A DNA stretch of 64,000 nt, taken from positions 3,231,729-3,295,728 of the forward strand of contig CM059200.1 in NCBI GenBank assembly GCA_030323885.1, in the 5' to 3' direction. The notes below the pieces were generated by a model. It worked only from the letters and a program-made list of their open reading frames with translations, made no database searches and was not told the DNA's origin. This document shows positions 1 through 9,490 of the stretch, in pieces. Made by a program: the position numbers and the translations under genes. The number at the start of each line of letters is the position of its first letter. Positions within the stretch are counted from its first letter, which is position 1. Source of the DNA: Branchipolynoe longqiensis. Lineage: Eukaryota > Annelida > Polychaeta > Phyllodocida > Polynoidae.

Positions 1-240
1 ATTGATACTTGTTGCTTACTCCTAGCCTGGCACTCGACATTACTAGGATAGGGCAAGGAGTGGTTAGCTCAGTATCGGGATAGTGTGACGGAGTGGGAAA
101 TTAGGTCATGATGCTGATGGCCTGGTTTCCCATTGGGGCAGCACTATAAAGTTGCCATGAGTGCTGCGCACTGTTGCAAATGGGTACTCGTCCTGATATG
201 ACCTTAGATGTTGTTAAGAAATAAAACCCCAACAGACCAA
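1..240 (+). mobile_element. SINE-A copy, 5' end outside window
   Basis: Body and tail of the commonest SINE in this window. It starts in the segment after the tRNA-like head (ATTGATACTTGTTGCTT) and runs through the conserved GGGCAGCACTATAAAGTTGC and CCTGATATGACCTTAGATGT blocks to a CCCCAACAGACC end. The window edge cuts off the head. It is diverged from other copies by scattered substitutions. Confidence 0.85.
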
Positions 241-368
241 CATTTGTGGAAGTTGGTTTTCTTTTGATATTTGTACTTATCATCTACAAAATTGTTGCAT
301 ATATGGATTAGCAAGCTTAAAAAATTAAAGGTGTGTGTAAGTAGAGTATATAACAAAATTTCATACGT

Positions 369-766
369 GGCACGCACTAGATAAAAGATTCACCCAGTAC
401 AGGGGTGAACGACAACATAGTGTAAATACGGGCGAAAATAGCTTTAGTATGGAACGGGAAGTAGATTGCCTGCCTCCAGTATCAAATGGATACTTATATC
501 GGCACAGAGTTGGTGAAATGGGAGAGAATGCAAAAGGACAAGATGGCGGCCATAGAACGCCGTCGATTTCACTTTTAAATTGCAACTCAAAAGTAGCGGG
601 TAAATATGAAGACGTACATAAAGAATATACTGTGCTTCTTAAATTAAGAATTTACCAGCTCAGTTAATTTCCCCAGCATGTCGAAATTCTTCGCCAGTTT
701 TTCTAATGGGTTGGTTTTCACCCCTGTACTGGAAGTATGGGGTGAATCTTTTATCTAGGCACGCAC
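369..766. mobile_element. TIR element with 9-bp target duplication (MULE-like size)
   Basis: The sequence GGCACGCAC occurs directly at 369-377 and again at 758-766. Between them lies an element that starts TAGATAAAAGATTCACCC and ends with its inverse GGGTGAATCTTTTATCTA. Its left half (roughly 378-600) is repeated at 40617-40845 with about 85% identity by eye, so it is a dispersed family. A 9-bp duplication fits Mutator-like elements, but there is no transposase and the class is inferred from duplication length only. Confidence 0.65.
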
Positions 767-1133
767 ATGATGTGATGCTATATGCTATGTTACACAGCGT
801 TCGAAATAAGAGCTTGTCTCCTTGTCCGGGACACCTGAAAATCCAGACGGACAAGTGAAAATGACACCAGATTTGTCCGGTGGACAAGTGAACAATTTAG
901 CTGATTTCTATCATCGCTTTTTGGTTGTTTTTTTTGTGTTCAAGTGTTTTGATTCTTCTGAATAATATGTTGTCAGTGCTGATGCACTGGTCTTCCAGCC
1001 CTAATGACAATTGCCACTACACAGTAAACAAATCTACAACAATATATAGATAGACAATTACAAGGTAATAAGCAAAACACCGCTACATGAATGACAGGTA
1101 AAGAACAAGATAAGAGAGAAAAAAAAGAAAAAA
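767..1133. other. unassigned intergenic DNA
   Basis: AT-rich sequence with no credible ORF. The phrase GTGCTGATGCACTGGTCTTCC at 977-997 is echoed at about 15640-15660, so a small dispersed repeat may be present. Nothing else recognised. Confidence 0.4.
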
Positions 1134-1218
1134 ATGCTATGCTATGCTATACTATGCTATGCTATGGTGTGATATGCTATGCTATGCTATGCTATGCTAT
1201 GCTATGCTATGCTATGCT
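1134..1218. repeat. (ATGCT)n microsatellite
   Basis: Pentanucleotide ATGCT repeated about 15 times with a short interruption at 1155-1172. Open frames over it are repeat artefacts. Confidence 0.95.
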
Positions 1219-1319
1219 GCCGGGAGGGTTCGACGAGCCATGTTGGTTTATGTTAAACAATATGAAAGCCCTGGTACAGTGGTAGGCCGCTGGAACTTGG
1301 CTGTACAAATATGCCGCGG

Positions 1320-1337
1320 TGGGGGGGGGGGGGGGGG
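1320..1337. repeat. poly-G run
   Basis: About 17 consecutive G, flanked by unique sequence. Similar G or C runs occur at 11691, 15128, 16060-16400, 19815, 25847 and 57710. Confidence 0.9.
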
Positions 1338-1526
1338 AATTCGAAAGCAGGCATTTGCAGCAGTAATAACACATGATTATGGTTATTTATCGCCGCTCAC
1401 CACGAAACCTGCAGCTTACCACGGCCTTCTGCAATATTCAGCAGACCTATTTGGCAAAATTTGTGGGATTTGCCATCTGATATATGTTGTGTGGTTATAT
1501 AGTGCAGATATTTTGGGAGGTTGTGG

Positions 1527-1808
1527 GATTCGAACCCATGGGTTCAAACCATTATCGAGTCAAACCTGTGATTTAAAAATGTATACATTTCGCTTCCTAG
1601 CCTGGCACTTGGCATTATTAGGATAGGGCCAGGACTGGTTAGCGCAGTATCAGGATAATGTGACTGCGTGGGATATCAGATCATTGTGCTGGTGGCCTGG
1701 TCTCCCAGTGGGGCAGCACTATAAAGTCACCATGTGTGCAAACTGACAAGTCGGTACTCGTCCTGATATGGCCTTAGATGTTGCCAGGATGTAAAACTCC
1801 AACAAACA
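1527..1808 (+). mobile_element. SINE-A copy with partial tRNA-like head
   Basis: Begins with the B-box-like GGATTCGAACCCATGGGTTC and CGAGTCAAACC junction, then the family body with CAGCACTATAAAGTCACC and the tail CCAGGATGTAAAACTCCAAC. Only the B-box half of the head is recognisable, so it is probably 5' truncated. Confidence 0.85.
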
Positions 1809-2070
1809 ATAGTGCATAGATAATAGTTCATGTTAGCCGATTGGCTTTGTGTGTAGTTGGGTCGCCTGTCGCTGTGTATAAGCTTTTATGCGGCTATTGT
1901 TAACTTGCATTGGGCGCACACTGGGCTTCAATAAATCAGTAGCGGTGTAGTGGTGTGAATATAGCCGCTCCAGGGATCTGCGACAAAAGTGTGCCGGTGT
2001 GAGATAATATTCTGACTCCCATAATACTTCAAGTGACTCCCCGGTCACTTTATTATGCTAATAAGGTGCC

Positions 2071-2950
2071 TCCCCCTATCATATCGTCTAGGCGTACTCC
2101 CCCTATCATATTGTCTAGGCCTACTCCCCCTATCATATTGTCTAGGCCTACTCCCCCTATCATATCGTCTAGGCCTACTCCCCCTATCATATTGTCTAGG
2201 CCTACTCCCCCTATCATATCGTCTAGGCCTGCTCCCCCTATATGATAAGGGGAGTAGGCCTTTCTTTCGTGTTGTTCATTATATTAATTGGTTAGGCCGA
2301 GCTCAATTTCAATCACGGAGAATATTGACGAAAAGAAGCTTGGTGGGGAGTAGGCCTAGATATTATGATATGGGGAATAGGCCTAGACAATATGATGTGG
2401 GGAGTAGGCCTAGACAAAATGATGTGGGGAGAGGGCAAGACAATATGATAGGGGGCATAGGCCTAGACAATATGATAGGGGGAGTAGGCCTAGACAATAT
2501 GATGTGGGGAGTAGGCCTAGACAATATGATAGGGGGGTAGGCCTAGATAATATGATATGAGGAGTAAGCCAAGACAATATGATAGGGGGAGTAGGCCTAG
2601 ACAATATGATAGGGGGAGTAGGCCTAGACAATATGATAGCGGGAGTTGGCCTAGACGATATGATAGGGGGAGTAGGCCTAGACAATATGATGTGAGGAGT
2701 AGGCCTAGATAATATGATAGCGGGGTAGGCCTAGATAATATGATAGGTGGAGTAGGCCAATAGGGGAGTAGGCCTAGACAGTATGATTGGGGGAGTGGGC
2801 CTGTGCGATATGATATGGGGAGTAGGCCCAACCAATATGATGTGGAGAGTAGGCCTAGATAATATGATGTGGAGAGTAGGCCTAGATAATATGATAGGGG
2901 GAGTAGGCCTAGACGATATGATAGGGGGAGTATGCCTAGACGATATGAGG
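2071..2950. repeat. inverted 27-bp minisatellite (fold-back array)
   Basis: A 27-bp unit containing CCCCCTATCATATTGTCTAGG is repeated about 6 times at 2071-2245. The same unit then appears in reverse complement (CCTAGACAATATGATAGGGG) about 24 times at 2340-2950. A spacer of about 90 bp separates the arms. Because 27 is divisible by 3, several spurious proteins with repeated PTPPIILSR or GVGLDNMIG are open here; they are not genes. The outer ends (TATCATATCGTCTAGGC and GCCTAGACGATATGA) form a terminal inverted repeat. Confidence 0.9.
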
Positions 2951-2959
2951 ATCGGGCGG

Positions 2960-2999
2960 AAGAAAGAAGGAAAGGAAGGAAGGAAAGAAGGAAAGAAAG
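2960..2999. repeat. (GGAA)n purine microsatellite
   Basis: Short run of GGAAGGAAGGAAAGAAGG immediately after the 27-bp array. Confidence 0.85.
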
Positions 3000-3055
3000 C
3001 CAGCGTACATAAGTCCTCATTCTGGAATCAGCAACAAACTGGAGATGAAATGTAA

Positions 3056-4174
3056 AAGCCCTCGGTGAAGGTTGGACTGACCAGAGAGTGCACTGTGTTC
3101 CTGGTTCACAGTCGATGCCTACACCTTTGAACTTTACGTAGTTGGCACACTGCGCCTACCTGTATCAGGTGATATATAACAAAAAAAGACCTGGCGCAGG
3201 TAAATAAGTAAAAAGAGATTTGGCTGGGCGTTAAAGGCCCTGTGCTCCTGAAGAAGGGCAATGCCGGTAGCCATGGGCATGGAGCCAGGGCCATGCTTGC
3301 CTGCCACCAGGTCAGCCTGCTTCCCTGTCTGCATGCTCAGCCTGCATGCTCAGCCTGCCATCAGTACTCACTGCCTGTAAGGTGTAGCCTCTCAGTGTGG
3401 TTAAAGAGTCATTTTAGGTTATTGTATGCAAATTGTATATAAAACAAGAATAGATGCGCGTGTAAAACTTGTCTGAATTAGCAATGGATGGACACTAAAA
3501 GGGAGGGAATTTAAATAGGTTTTGTTTTCATCATACAACTAACTAACTTTAAGCAACTTATGCTTGTACTTGTAGACTAATTGGATGCAAAAATGTCAAA
3601 GTTAAATCAGTTAAAATATATATGTTAATATACGATACTGGTTACTAAAAGTGTGACATTCATGACATGGACACCAAAGGTCAAAACCCACTGAAAATCA
3701 ATCAATGATTCACATTTACTTCAAGAAAATTAGTTGCCATGTCAAATATACATTATCCCAGCAGAATGTGTTTTTTTTTAAAGTTGATTAGGATATACGA
3801 TGTTCCTTTAATTCATTGTTTGAAGTAACGTTTGTCACAAGTCGACACAAACAGACGTTGTTTTTAAAAAAATGCATTATTTCAAGCGCAATGCAAGCCA
3901 TGTTCAAAATATCCATTGAATTGTTATTGCAATGTATAATGTCATTGAAACTGAAAGAAAACATGGTGATTTTATTTATTCATGCTGTTGTGTGCCCCTT
4001 TAAACGTTCGGCACCATGACAGGCACAACGGGTGAGGAATGATACAGCATCTCTAGGTCACTAAAATTTCATAAGAAATTAATTGCATTTACCATGAAAC
4101 GACCCATATGTAACTCAAGTTTGCAGTAGTTTAGACATTGCTATACATTTACTACATCTGTTATACATGTGACT
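3056..4174. other. unassigned DNA, no gene seen
   Basis: About 1.1 kb of mostly AT-rich sequence. A short direct repeat CAGCCTGCATGCTCAGCCTG lies near 3340. The small open frames are short and not protein-like. No TIR, SINE or LINE signature was recognised. Confidence 0.5.
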
Positions 4175-4450
4175 TAATGATCTTAACGACGCCTCTAGAG
4201 CACATTGATTTTTCTCATCAGCTATTGGACGTAAAAAATATGGTCATTCTGACATATTTCTTTAGAGGAAAACTGCTGCCGCCGCATAGGCTACTCTTTC
4301 CGATAAGCAACAAGGGGTCTTTTATGTGAGCTTTCCCACAGACAGGATAACACATACCACAGCCTTTGATGAACCAGTTGTGGACCACTGGTTGGAACGG
4401 AAATAGCCCAAACTGAAAATGGGAGCACCTTCACAGGTGGACACGCTCAA
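4175..4450 (-). mobile_element. SINE-C copy
   Basis: Reading the plus strand, it contains TTAACGACGCCTCTAGAGCA, GGTCATTCTGACATATTTC, CTACTCTTTCCGATAAGC and CCAGTTGTGGACCACTGG, shared with copies at 46674, 56199 and 58995. The tRNA-like head (CACAGGTGGACAC inverse) is at the right, so the element is on the minus strand. The head is truncated here just after CAGGTGGACACGCTC. I recall very similar sequence as a widespread molluscan SINE. Confidence 0.85.
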
Positions 4451-4604
4451 TCAATTCAATCAATTCTTTTATTTTAACTCTCTGCAAGGTATGTTTACAA
4501 TAAACTGAGGTGATACAATAAATACATACAAATTCCTTACAGACAGAAAGGATCCCAGAAAAGCGATGCTTATCTAGCTGGTCTCCATGAAACTACTACG
4601 CTAC

Positions 4605-4665
4605 TGACTGTCTGTCCTGATATGATCTTAGATGGTGCTAGGATGTAAAACAACAAACAACGAAC
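4605..4665 (+). mobile_element. SINE-A 3' tail fragment
   Basis: TGTCCTGATATGATCTTAGA followed by GCTAGGATGTAAAACAACAA matches only the last 60 bases of SINE-A. The body is missing. Confidence 0.75.
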
Positions 4666-5379
4666 AACAAATGCTACTGACTGAGCTACGTCCCTCTCCA
4701 GAACTACTAAGAATAGTCTTGGTCTAGTGTGTCTATAGCCTGTCACATAGTATCAGGCTCTACTTACTAGGCTGGAGGTAACTAACTTGGACACCAACCA
4801 CTACACCACAAAACAAGGTCTCACAGTGACTGGTGATAGAAACACCAGACATACAGGCACACCAGTGCTAAAAGAAACCATAAGCATCAATAAAATATAC
4901 ATGAGAGAAGTGTGTTAGTTATGGCCGCGAAAGCCTGGAACAAACAACCACCTCCAGTCAGAGCAATCAAGAAACTGGAGCTCTATAAACAATGCCTAAA
5001 AAACGAACAAATAAAAACCATACACCATCATATAGGCACCAAATAACACCTGACCGGGTGCAGTCAAGGCAAACTGTGAAAGACCACACATGCCAAGGAC
5101 AGGCCACGGAAGAGGATGCACATCAAACCTGTAAATACACAGCCATCTGGAGTATTGGGAGGGTCGGAAGAAATGAGGCCATAGTCCACTTTGGTATGTG
5201 TTCTGGCACAAATCACGAAAGGTACGGTCAGCCCAGAGAATACATTGTTTCAGGCTATACAAATTAACACTTCACCTGAGGACCAACTTCTATTCTAAGC
5301 ACCAGACAGCGTGTTCCATGCTGATACCTGTAATATCGTATGATCGAAAGACCAGTGCAACGGCACTAACAAAAGAACG
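4666..5379. other. unassigned DNA with a weak 91-codon open frame
   Basis: A plus-strand frame at 4992-5267 and a minus-strand frame at 4996-5262 are both open but resemble no family I know. The sequence around 4920-5270 has codon-like composition without an open frame of useful length, so a decayed mobile-element gene is possible. No function is assigned. Confidence 0.35.
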
Positions 5380-5583
5380 TTAGGCCAAATAAAATAAAAT
5401 AAAATTGGTGATTGTCCTTTTTAAATAAAAATTAGGGTTGGGAGGGCGGTTTTTATTTATAATTTTGATTTTGTATGTAGATGTAATCCGTAAGCAAACG
5501 CGATGGCCGAATAATTTGAGCATCTGCCTCCCCTTCTGGTCATCATCATGCTGTCGGTCGCGATGCGACAAAGACTGCTTTCA

Positions 5584-5778
5584 TTACTTGACTGCCGCTC
5601 TCCATTTAGCTCTCTGCTGTGAAAGTTGTGTCCATGAGTCGGTCTTAATGTCTCTCAGCTTCAGGTTTCTCTTGATGGTATCTTTGAACCGGAGACGGGG
5701 GCGCCCTCTCTTTCTGTAGCCAAAAGACAGTTGAGAATAGAGGATCTGCTTTGGTAGCCTGTCTGATGACACCCTCAT
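5584..5778 (-). pseudogene. C-terminal tail of the RTE-like LINE ORF
   Basis: Final 64 codons of the LINE protein: SSDRLPKQILYSQLSFGYRK, then RGRPRLRFKD, then a QQRAKWRAAVK end with a natural stop at 5584. The function of this basic tail is unknown; it is shared almost exactly by the truncated plus-strand copy at 13494-13749, which confirms both as the same family. The frame differs from the upstream 5811-6473 piece because of a one-base deletion. Confidence 0.9.
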
Positions 5779-5810
5779 GAGGTGTCCAGTCCACCGGAGA
5801 TTCTTTTTGA

Positions 5811-6473
5811 TCAGAAGATCTTCATAGAGGGCAGCCCCATCCGTTCGAGTATTTCCTTATTCGTCACTTTGTCCTTCCAGGTTAGCCTCATGATTGAACG
5901 CAGATGTCGCATCATGAAGGCATGCAGCTTTTTCACCTGCTGTCTGTACGCTGTCCAGGCCTCGGCTCCGTATAGTAGGGTGGATAGCACGATTGCGCGG
6001 TAGATCTTACCTTGACCCGAATGGACACATGGTGGTTGTTCCAGAGTCTCTGGCGTAAGTCTGGCTGAAGATGCGCTAGCCTTGGCCATCCTCCTCTGTA
6101 TCTCAGCATCAATGCGTCCATCACTTGATATTGTGCATCCGAGATAGGTGAATTCCGGAACCGAGTTCAGCTTGTTTCCGTCAACCATGATCTCCTCCTC
6201 TCGGGTTCTTGTAGAGTTGGGTTGGTACAGCACCTCCGTCTTCTTGATGTTAATTTTCAGGCCAAACTTCTTTGATGCATCGGAGAAAGCGTCCACTATT
6301 TTCTGGGTCTCTTCAGCAGAGTGGGCAACCAGTGCACTGTCATCTGCGAATAGTAGCTCTCTCACCAGTATCTGAGTAGTCTTGGTCTTCGCTCTGAAGT
6401 GTGCGACATTGAATAGGTCAGCGCTCTGTCTGGACTGTACTGTACTGTACTGTATATAGATGCCATCCCCCAT
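5811..6473 (-). pseudogene. reverse transcriptase palm and thumb fragment
   Basis: A 220-codon frame. LFADDSALVA is motif C with both catalytic aspartates present. It is followed by LNSVPEFTYLGCTISSDGR, the usual motif D/E region, and then YRAIVLSTLLYGAEAWT in the thumb. In the middle (about 6000-6060) the peptide reads LTPETLEQPPCVHSGQGK. The expected thumb sequence RQRLWNNHHVSIRVKV is in another frame over the same bases, so two compensating frameshifts are present. A one-base loss near 5826 ends the frame early. At its upstream end a TACTG pentamer run (6430-6458) has expanded into the coding region. Confidence 0.9.
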
Positions 6474-6602
6474 GTCTCAGAAAGCCTCGTCTAGCATTGC
6501 TGATAGGAAGATGGAGAAGAGCGTGGGGGCCAGTACACAACCTTGCTTGACGCAGTGAGCCCCCACTGGTAACCCAAACGATTCCGAGACTTCCCCTCAG
6601 CA

Positions 6603-6809
6603 CTAACGTTCGCCATCATTCCTGTATGTAGAGCCTCGATCATAGTTGTGAACTTCTCTGGGCATCCGTACTTCCTCAGTAGCTGGCCATAGCCCGGTCC
6701 TCCCGACTGTATCAAATGCCTTAGTGAAATCGACAAATACCATGTACAGTGGTCGGTCCTGCTCAATGCACTTTTCTTGTAGCTGTCGGAGACAAAATAT
6801 CATATCCAC
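6603..6809 (-). pseudogene. reverse transcriptase motif A fragment
   Basis: Contains YMVFVDFTKAFDTV, the palm motif A of non-LTR reverse transcriptases, in which the first aspartate binds catalytic metal. The residues are intact. The frame runs out soon after (TVGRTGLWP instead of the usual DSVxRxxLW), showing a frameshift near 6710; the continuation TMIEALHTGMMANV is visible in the frame at 6491-6766. It lies between the motif 1 piece at 7040-7573 and the motif C piece at 5811-6473. Confidence 0.85.
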
Positions 6810-7039
6810 AGTGCTCCGGTTACCTCTGAAGCCACACTGTGACTCTGGAACTACACCAGGTGTTATGTGAATAGATAGTCTGTTGAGTAGGATCCTGGCG
6901 AAGATCTTCCCTGCTATGGAAAGAAGAGAGATTCCTCTATAGTTCCCACAGTCTGTTCGATCACCTTTCTTGTAGATGGTTACAATGCTGGCATCCTTCC
7001 ATGCTTGGGGTACAGAACCCTCCTCCCAGGCATTGGTGA

Positions 7040-7573
7040 TTAGTTGGTGCAGTCTAGTTGTTTTGAGCAGATTGTCTCCTCATGCTTCCATACCTCGGCA
7101 GGAATTCCATCACCCCCAGGTGCTTTGCCATCTTTCAGGCTGGCGATTGCTCTAGCCATCTCATCCATGGTTGGAATCTCATCGAGGCATGTTTTGGTAA
7201 TGCGCTGCTGGATGTTGTTCAGAGCTTCGTGATCTATGTCACCAGGGACGTTGAGTAGCTTCTGGAAGTGTTCGCTCCATCTTGCCACAACTCTCTTGCT
7301 GTCGGAAAAGGTCTCCGTTCCATCTGTTGATTTCAGGTGAACAGCTCCCTTCTTCACGGGTCCCCACACTTCCTTCAGTCCGCTGTAGAAGCCCTTCATG
7401 TTGTTTCTGTCTGCAGCTCTCTGCAGCTCCTCTGCCTTCATTTCCCACCAGTCTGACTTCAATGCACGGGTGCATTTTTGTAGCAATCTGCAGGCATCTT
7501 TGTATGCTGCAGTGGTGGATCTAGTGTTCCTGGTCTGCAACACTCTCTGGTGGGCTTGTCTCTTCTGTCTCAT
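7040..7573 (-). pseudogene. linker and N-terminal reverse transcriptase of the RTE-like LINE
   Basis: A 177-codon frame. Its first two thirds are a helical, basic linker (YKDACRLLQKCTRALKSDWW). Near its end it has the conserved reverse transcriptase entry motif with KDGKAPGGDGIPAEVWK, which corresponds to motif 1 of the non-LTR fingers domain. The frame is then lost at about 7040, and the region 6810-7040 can be read only as broken pieces. The next clear motif (motif A) is at about 6690-6809 in another frame. This is the longest uninterrupted part of the surviving LINE ORF. Confidence 0.85.
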
Positions 7574-7896
7574 AAGATTCTGTAGCTCTGATTGTTGGGG
7601 TCGAACCAGTCCTGATGTTTTCTGTCTGGCTTGCCGAGATAAGTTTTAGCTGTGTTGTATACAACCTGCTGCAACGCTGCCCATTCCTCATCTGGTGTTG
7701 GGCTTTCCTTCTCCTCCCATTGTGCGAGAGCGCTGTCCATCTCCCGCTTGAAGCTCTCCCTGTGACTGATGGTACTTAATTTTGCTGTGTTGAGCTTTGT
7801 CGGTTTATTTGTCCCTTGCCTGTTGTGTTTTTCTCGTATTCTGAATGCCACTTTTGACCTTAGCATCTGGTGATCGGTCCCAGCAGTTAGCTCCAC
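7570..7896 (-). pseudogene. endonuclease end and linker of the RTE-like LINE
   Basis: Continues the endonuclease in a second frame. TDHQMLRSKVAFRIR near its start is the catalytic DH-containing end of the APE domain. It is followed by a charged linker with SFKREMDSALAQWEE, a region that joins endonuclease to reverse transcriptase in RTE proteins. The frame stops at 7570, where the next part (MRQKRQAHQRV) continues in another frame, so a small indel lies near 7573. No promoter or independent start is expected. Identification as linker rests on position and composition rather than on a conserved motif. Confidence 0.75.
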
Positions 7897-8080
7897 GCAT
7901 GGCTCGAGTACTGTGGATGTCCATCTTATCCCGGCACCTTGTGATGATGAAGTCGATCATATGCCAGTGCCTGGAACGAGGATGCATCCAAGTGGTCTTG
8001 CGTTCATCCTTCTGCTTGAACATGGTGTTTGTTACTGGTAGGTCATGGGATTCAAACCAATGACTTACGAATGTATACAA
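7805..8080 (-). pseudogene. APE-type endonuclease fragment of the RTE-like LINE
   Basis: This piece would have nicked target DNA to prime reverse transcription. The visible peptide has the C-terminal half of an exonuclease-endonuclease-phosphatase fold: an HWHMIDFIITR strand and a MRGANCW turn, after which the catalytic DH motif appears only in the neighbouring frame as TDHQMLRSK. The N-terminal catalytic residues of the domain are absent because the element is 5' truncated near 8081. The frame is broken around 7880-7896, where reading must shift to continue. It is read as the start of the surviving LINE ORF and is not functional. The start codon used by the open frame is arbitrary and internal to the domain. 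Confidence 0.8.
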
Positions 8081-8238
8081 AATTTGAATTGCTGCTATCT
8101 CTACAGATTTTTAACAGTTTTTGAAAAGTTTTTTTTTTTTAATTATAGAAATTAAGGGGAGGCGATTTTTCAGGCACCGGACGATCACCAATTTTAAACA
8201 TTTTTATTTGGCCTTACTTGGTCAATGAAACAAAAAAA

Positions 8239-8601
8239 TTAAGTTGCATAGTCCGATGAAATATCAAATTTTCAAAACCAAAATAATTATCTACATTTGA
8301 TTCTACATATCTAACTTAGATACTGATGCAATTATTAACCATTTATTTCTGCATTGAATGGAATACTGAGTCCATTTAATAGAAGTTTTAGAACCTGTAA
8401 CTGCAGAAGTCTATGGTGTCCGAGTTTTGGCAAGCTTGCTTAAACTAATTTTCCATGTTTGCACTTCAAATATCTAAAAAGTTTACCATTTAAAATAAAA
8501 GTAGCTTTAAACTAATGTAAAGTAGATTACTAATGATCGAATTAATATATTTATCTCAGAAAAAATACACAAATTCAAAACCATCGGACGATGCAACTTT
8601 A
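8239..8601. mobile_element. MITE family M1, intact copy with TTA duplication
   Basis: Element 8242-8598 starts AGTTGCATAGTCCGATG and ends CATCGGACGATGCAACT. TTA is duplicated at 8239-8241 and 8599-8601. The interior includes TTCTACATATCTAACTTAG and TTTGCACTTCAAATATCT, shared with copies at 13219, 21961, 30358, 36648 and 42017. No ORF. The 3-bp TTA duplication suggests PIF/Harbinger-type mobilisation. This copy is the best reference for the family. Confidence 0.85.
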
Positions 8602-8896
8602 ATTAAAAAACGGAGAGGGGAAGAAGGCTGGGCTGTGTGGCCTGATTGACACCTCCCTATGGGTGTTTACACACCAGGCTTGCTTCTGTGTGGGAAGTAC
8701 ATGGGACCCGGTGACCTTAATTAGACACACAAATAGCCAAACAAAACCAACAATCCACTGGTCCCCTGCTGATGGTGGCAGTCCGGCAGCCATACTGCTA
8801 ATGCTAGCAAGGCCTCTAGTCAGGGAACATGGGCAGAAGGGGCCATGCAGAAAATATGTCACGTGTATTATGATCATTTTAAGCTATGATTCCAAA

Positions 8897-9195
8897 TACA
8901 GTACAACCCCATTAAACCAAGCTCGGTTAAACCGAACCATTGGTTAATCCAAACTTTTTCAGCGGCCCACCAAAATACTACCATTTATCATATAAAAAAA
9001 GTTGGTTAAACCAAACAAAATTGCCGGGGTCCCAGACCACTTCCAGTATGGTTAAACTAAACTTTCATGTGGTTATAAGGTCATTTGAGGCTTTTTTATG
9101 TGATAAATGGTACTATTTTGCCGGGCCACCAAAAAAAGTTTGGATTAAACGATCGTTTGGTTTAACCAAGCTTGGTTTAACGGGGTTATACTGTA
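8897..9195. mobile_element. pogo/Tigger-like MITE with TA duplication
   Basis: Starts CAGTACAACCCCATTAAACC and ends GGTTTAACGGGGTTATACTG, with TA on each side (8897-8898, 9194-9195). Length 295 bp. The CAGT terminus and TA duplication fit pogo/Tigger-type Tc1-mariner elements. No transposase is present. Confidence 0.75.
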
Positions 9196-9284
9196 TATAT
9201 ACATACAAAACAGTAACCAGAGTGTCCACATACATTGTATATTACATTCATAATGCACCAGCCTTTTTGCCAAACCCAAGTCAA

Positions 9285-9371
9285 AGTCAAGGTTTGGTTA
9301 AACCAATGATCGGTTAATTCAAACAAATTTCTATGGTCCCTTCAAGTTTGGTTTAATGGGGTTATACTGTA
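9285..9371. mobile_element. right end of a second pogo/Tigger-like MITE
   Basis: GGTTAAACCAATGATCGGTT to TTAATGGGGTTATACTG followed by TA repeats the right part of the element at 8897-9195. The left end is missing. Confidence 0.6.
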
Positions 9372-9490
9372 TGCGCCATGCGAATGCGGCATGCAGCATA
9401 GATATCAATGCGATTTTCAGTGTTCTCCAGCTCCCGATAGCCGATGTTTACATTTTATGCTGGGGGGTCGTTAAACAAACAAATCTTAAA

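Larger units (their letters stand above)
5520..8081 (-). mobile_element. 5'-truncated RTE-like non-LTR retrotransposon
   Basis: Minus-strand LINE carrying, in order, the C-terminal part of an APE-type endonuclease, a linker, reverse transcriptase motifs and a basic C-terminal tail. It ends at 5584 and is followed (minus strand) by AGCATGATGATGACC, a short trinucleotide-type tail like the one on the related copy at 13494-13749. AATTTGA occurs at about 5513-5519 and 8075-8081 and may be the target duplication. The protein sequence style (motif LLYGAEAWT, RGRPRLRFKD) matches RTE-type endonuclease-reverse transcriptases that annotation pipelines often call craniofacial development protein 2-like. 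Full RTE elements are about 3.2-3.5 kb, so roughly 1 kb of the 5' end is lost. Several frameshifts make it non-autonomous. Confidence 0.85.
5380..8216. mobile_element. TIR element with TTA target duplication, split by a LINE
   Basis: Left end GGCCAAATAAAATAAAAT followed by TTGGTGATTGTCC (5383-5418); right end GGACGATCACCAATTTT leading to TTTTTATTTGGCC (about 8178-8213). These are inverse over about 36 bp with few mismatches. TTA is present as a direct duplication at 5380-5382 and 8214-8216. The element itself is only a few hundred bases; the interior 5520-8074 is a LINE inserted later. A TTA duplication and GGCC-start termini fit PIF/Harbinger-type MITEs; this is inference. Confidence 0.6.

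Noticed and set aside
4992..5267. Small gene of 91 codons
   Set aside because: Both strands are open over the same stretch and neither resembles a known family.
8897..9371. Autonomous DNA transposon
   Set aside because: Only termini are recognisable; the 125-codon frame inside has no DDE-type motif.
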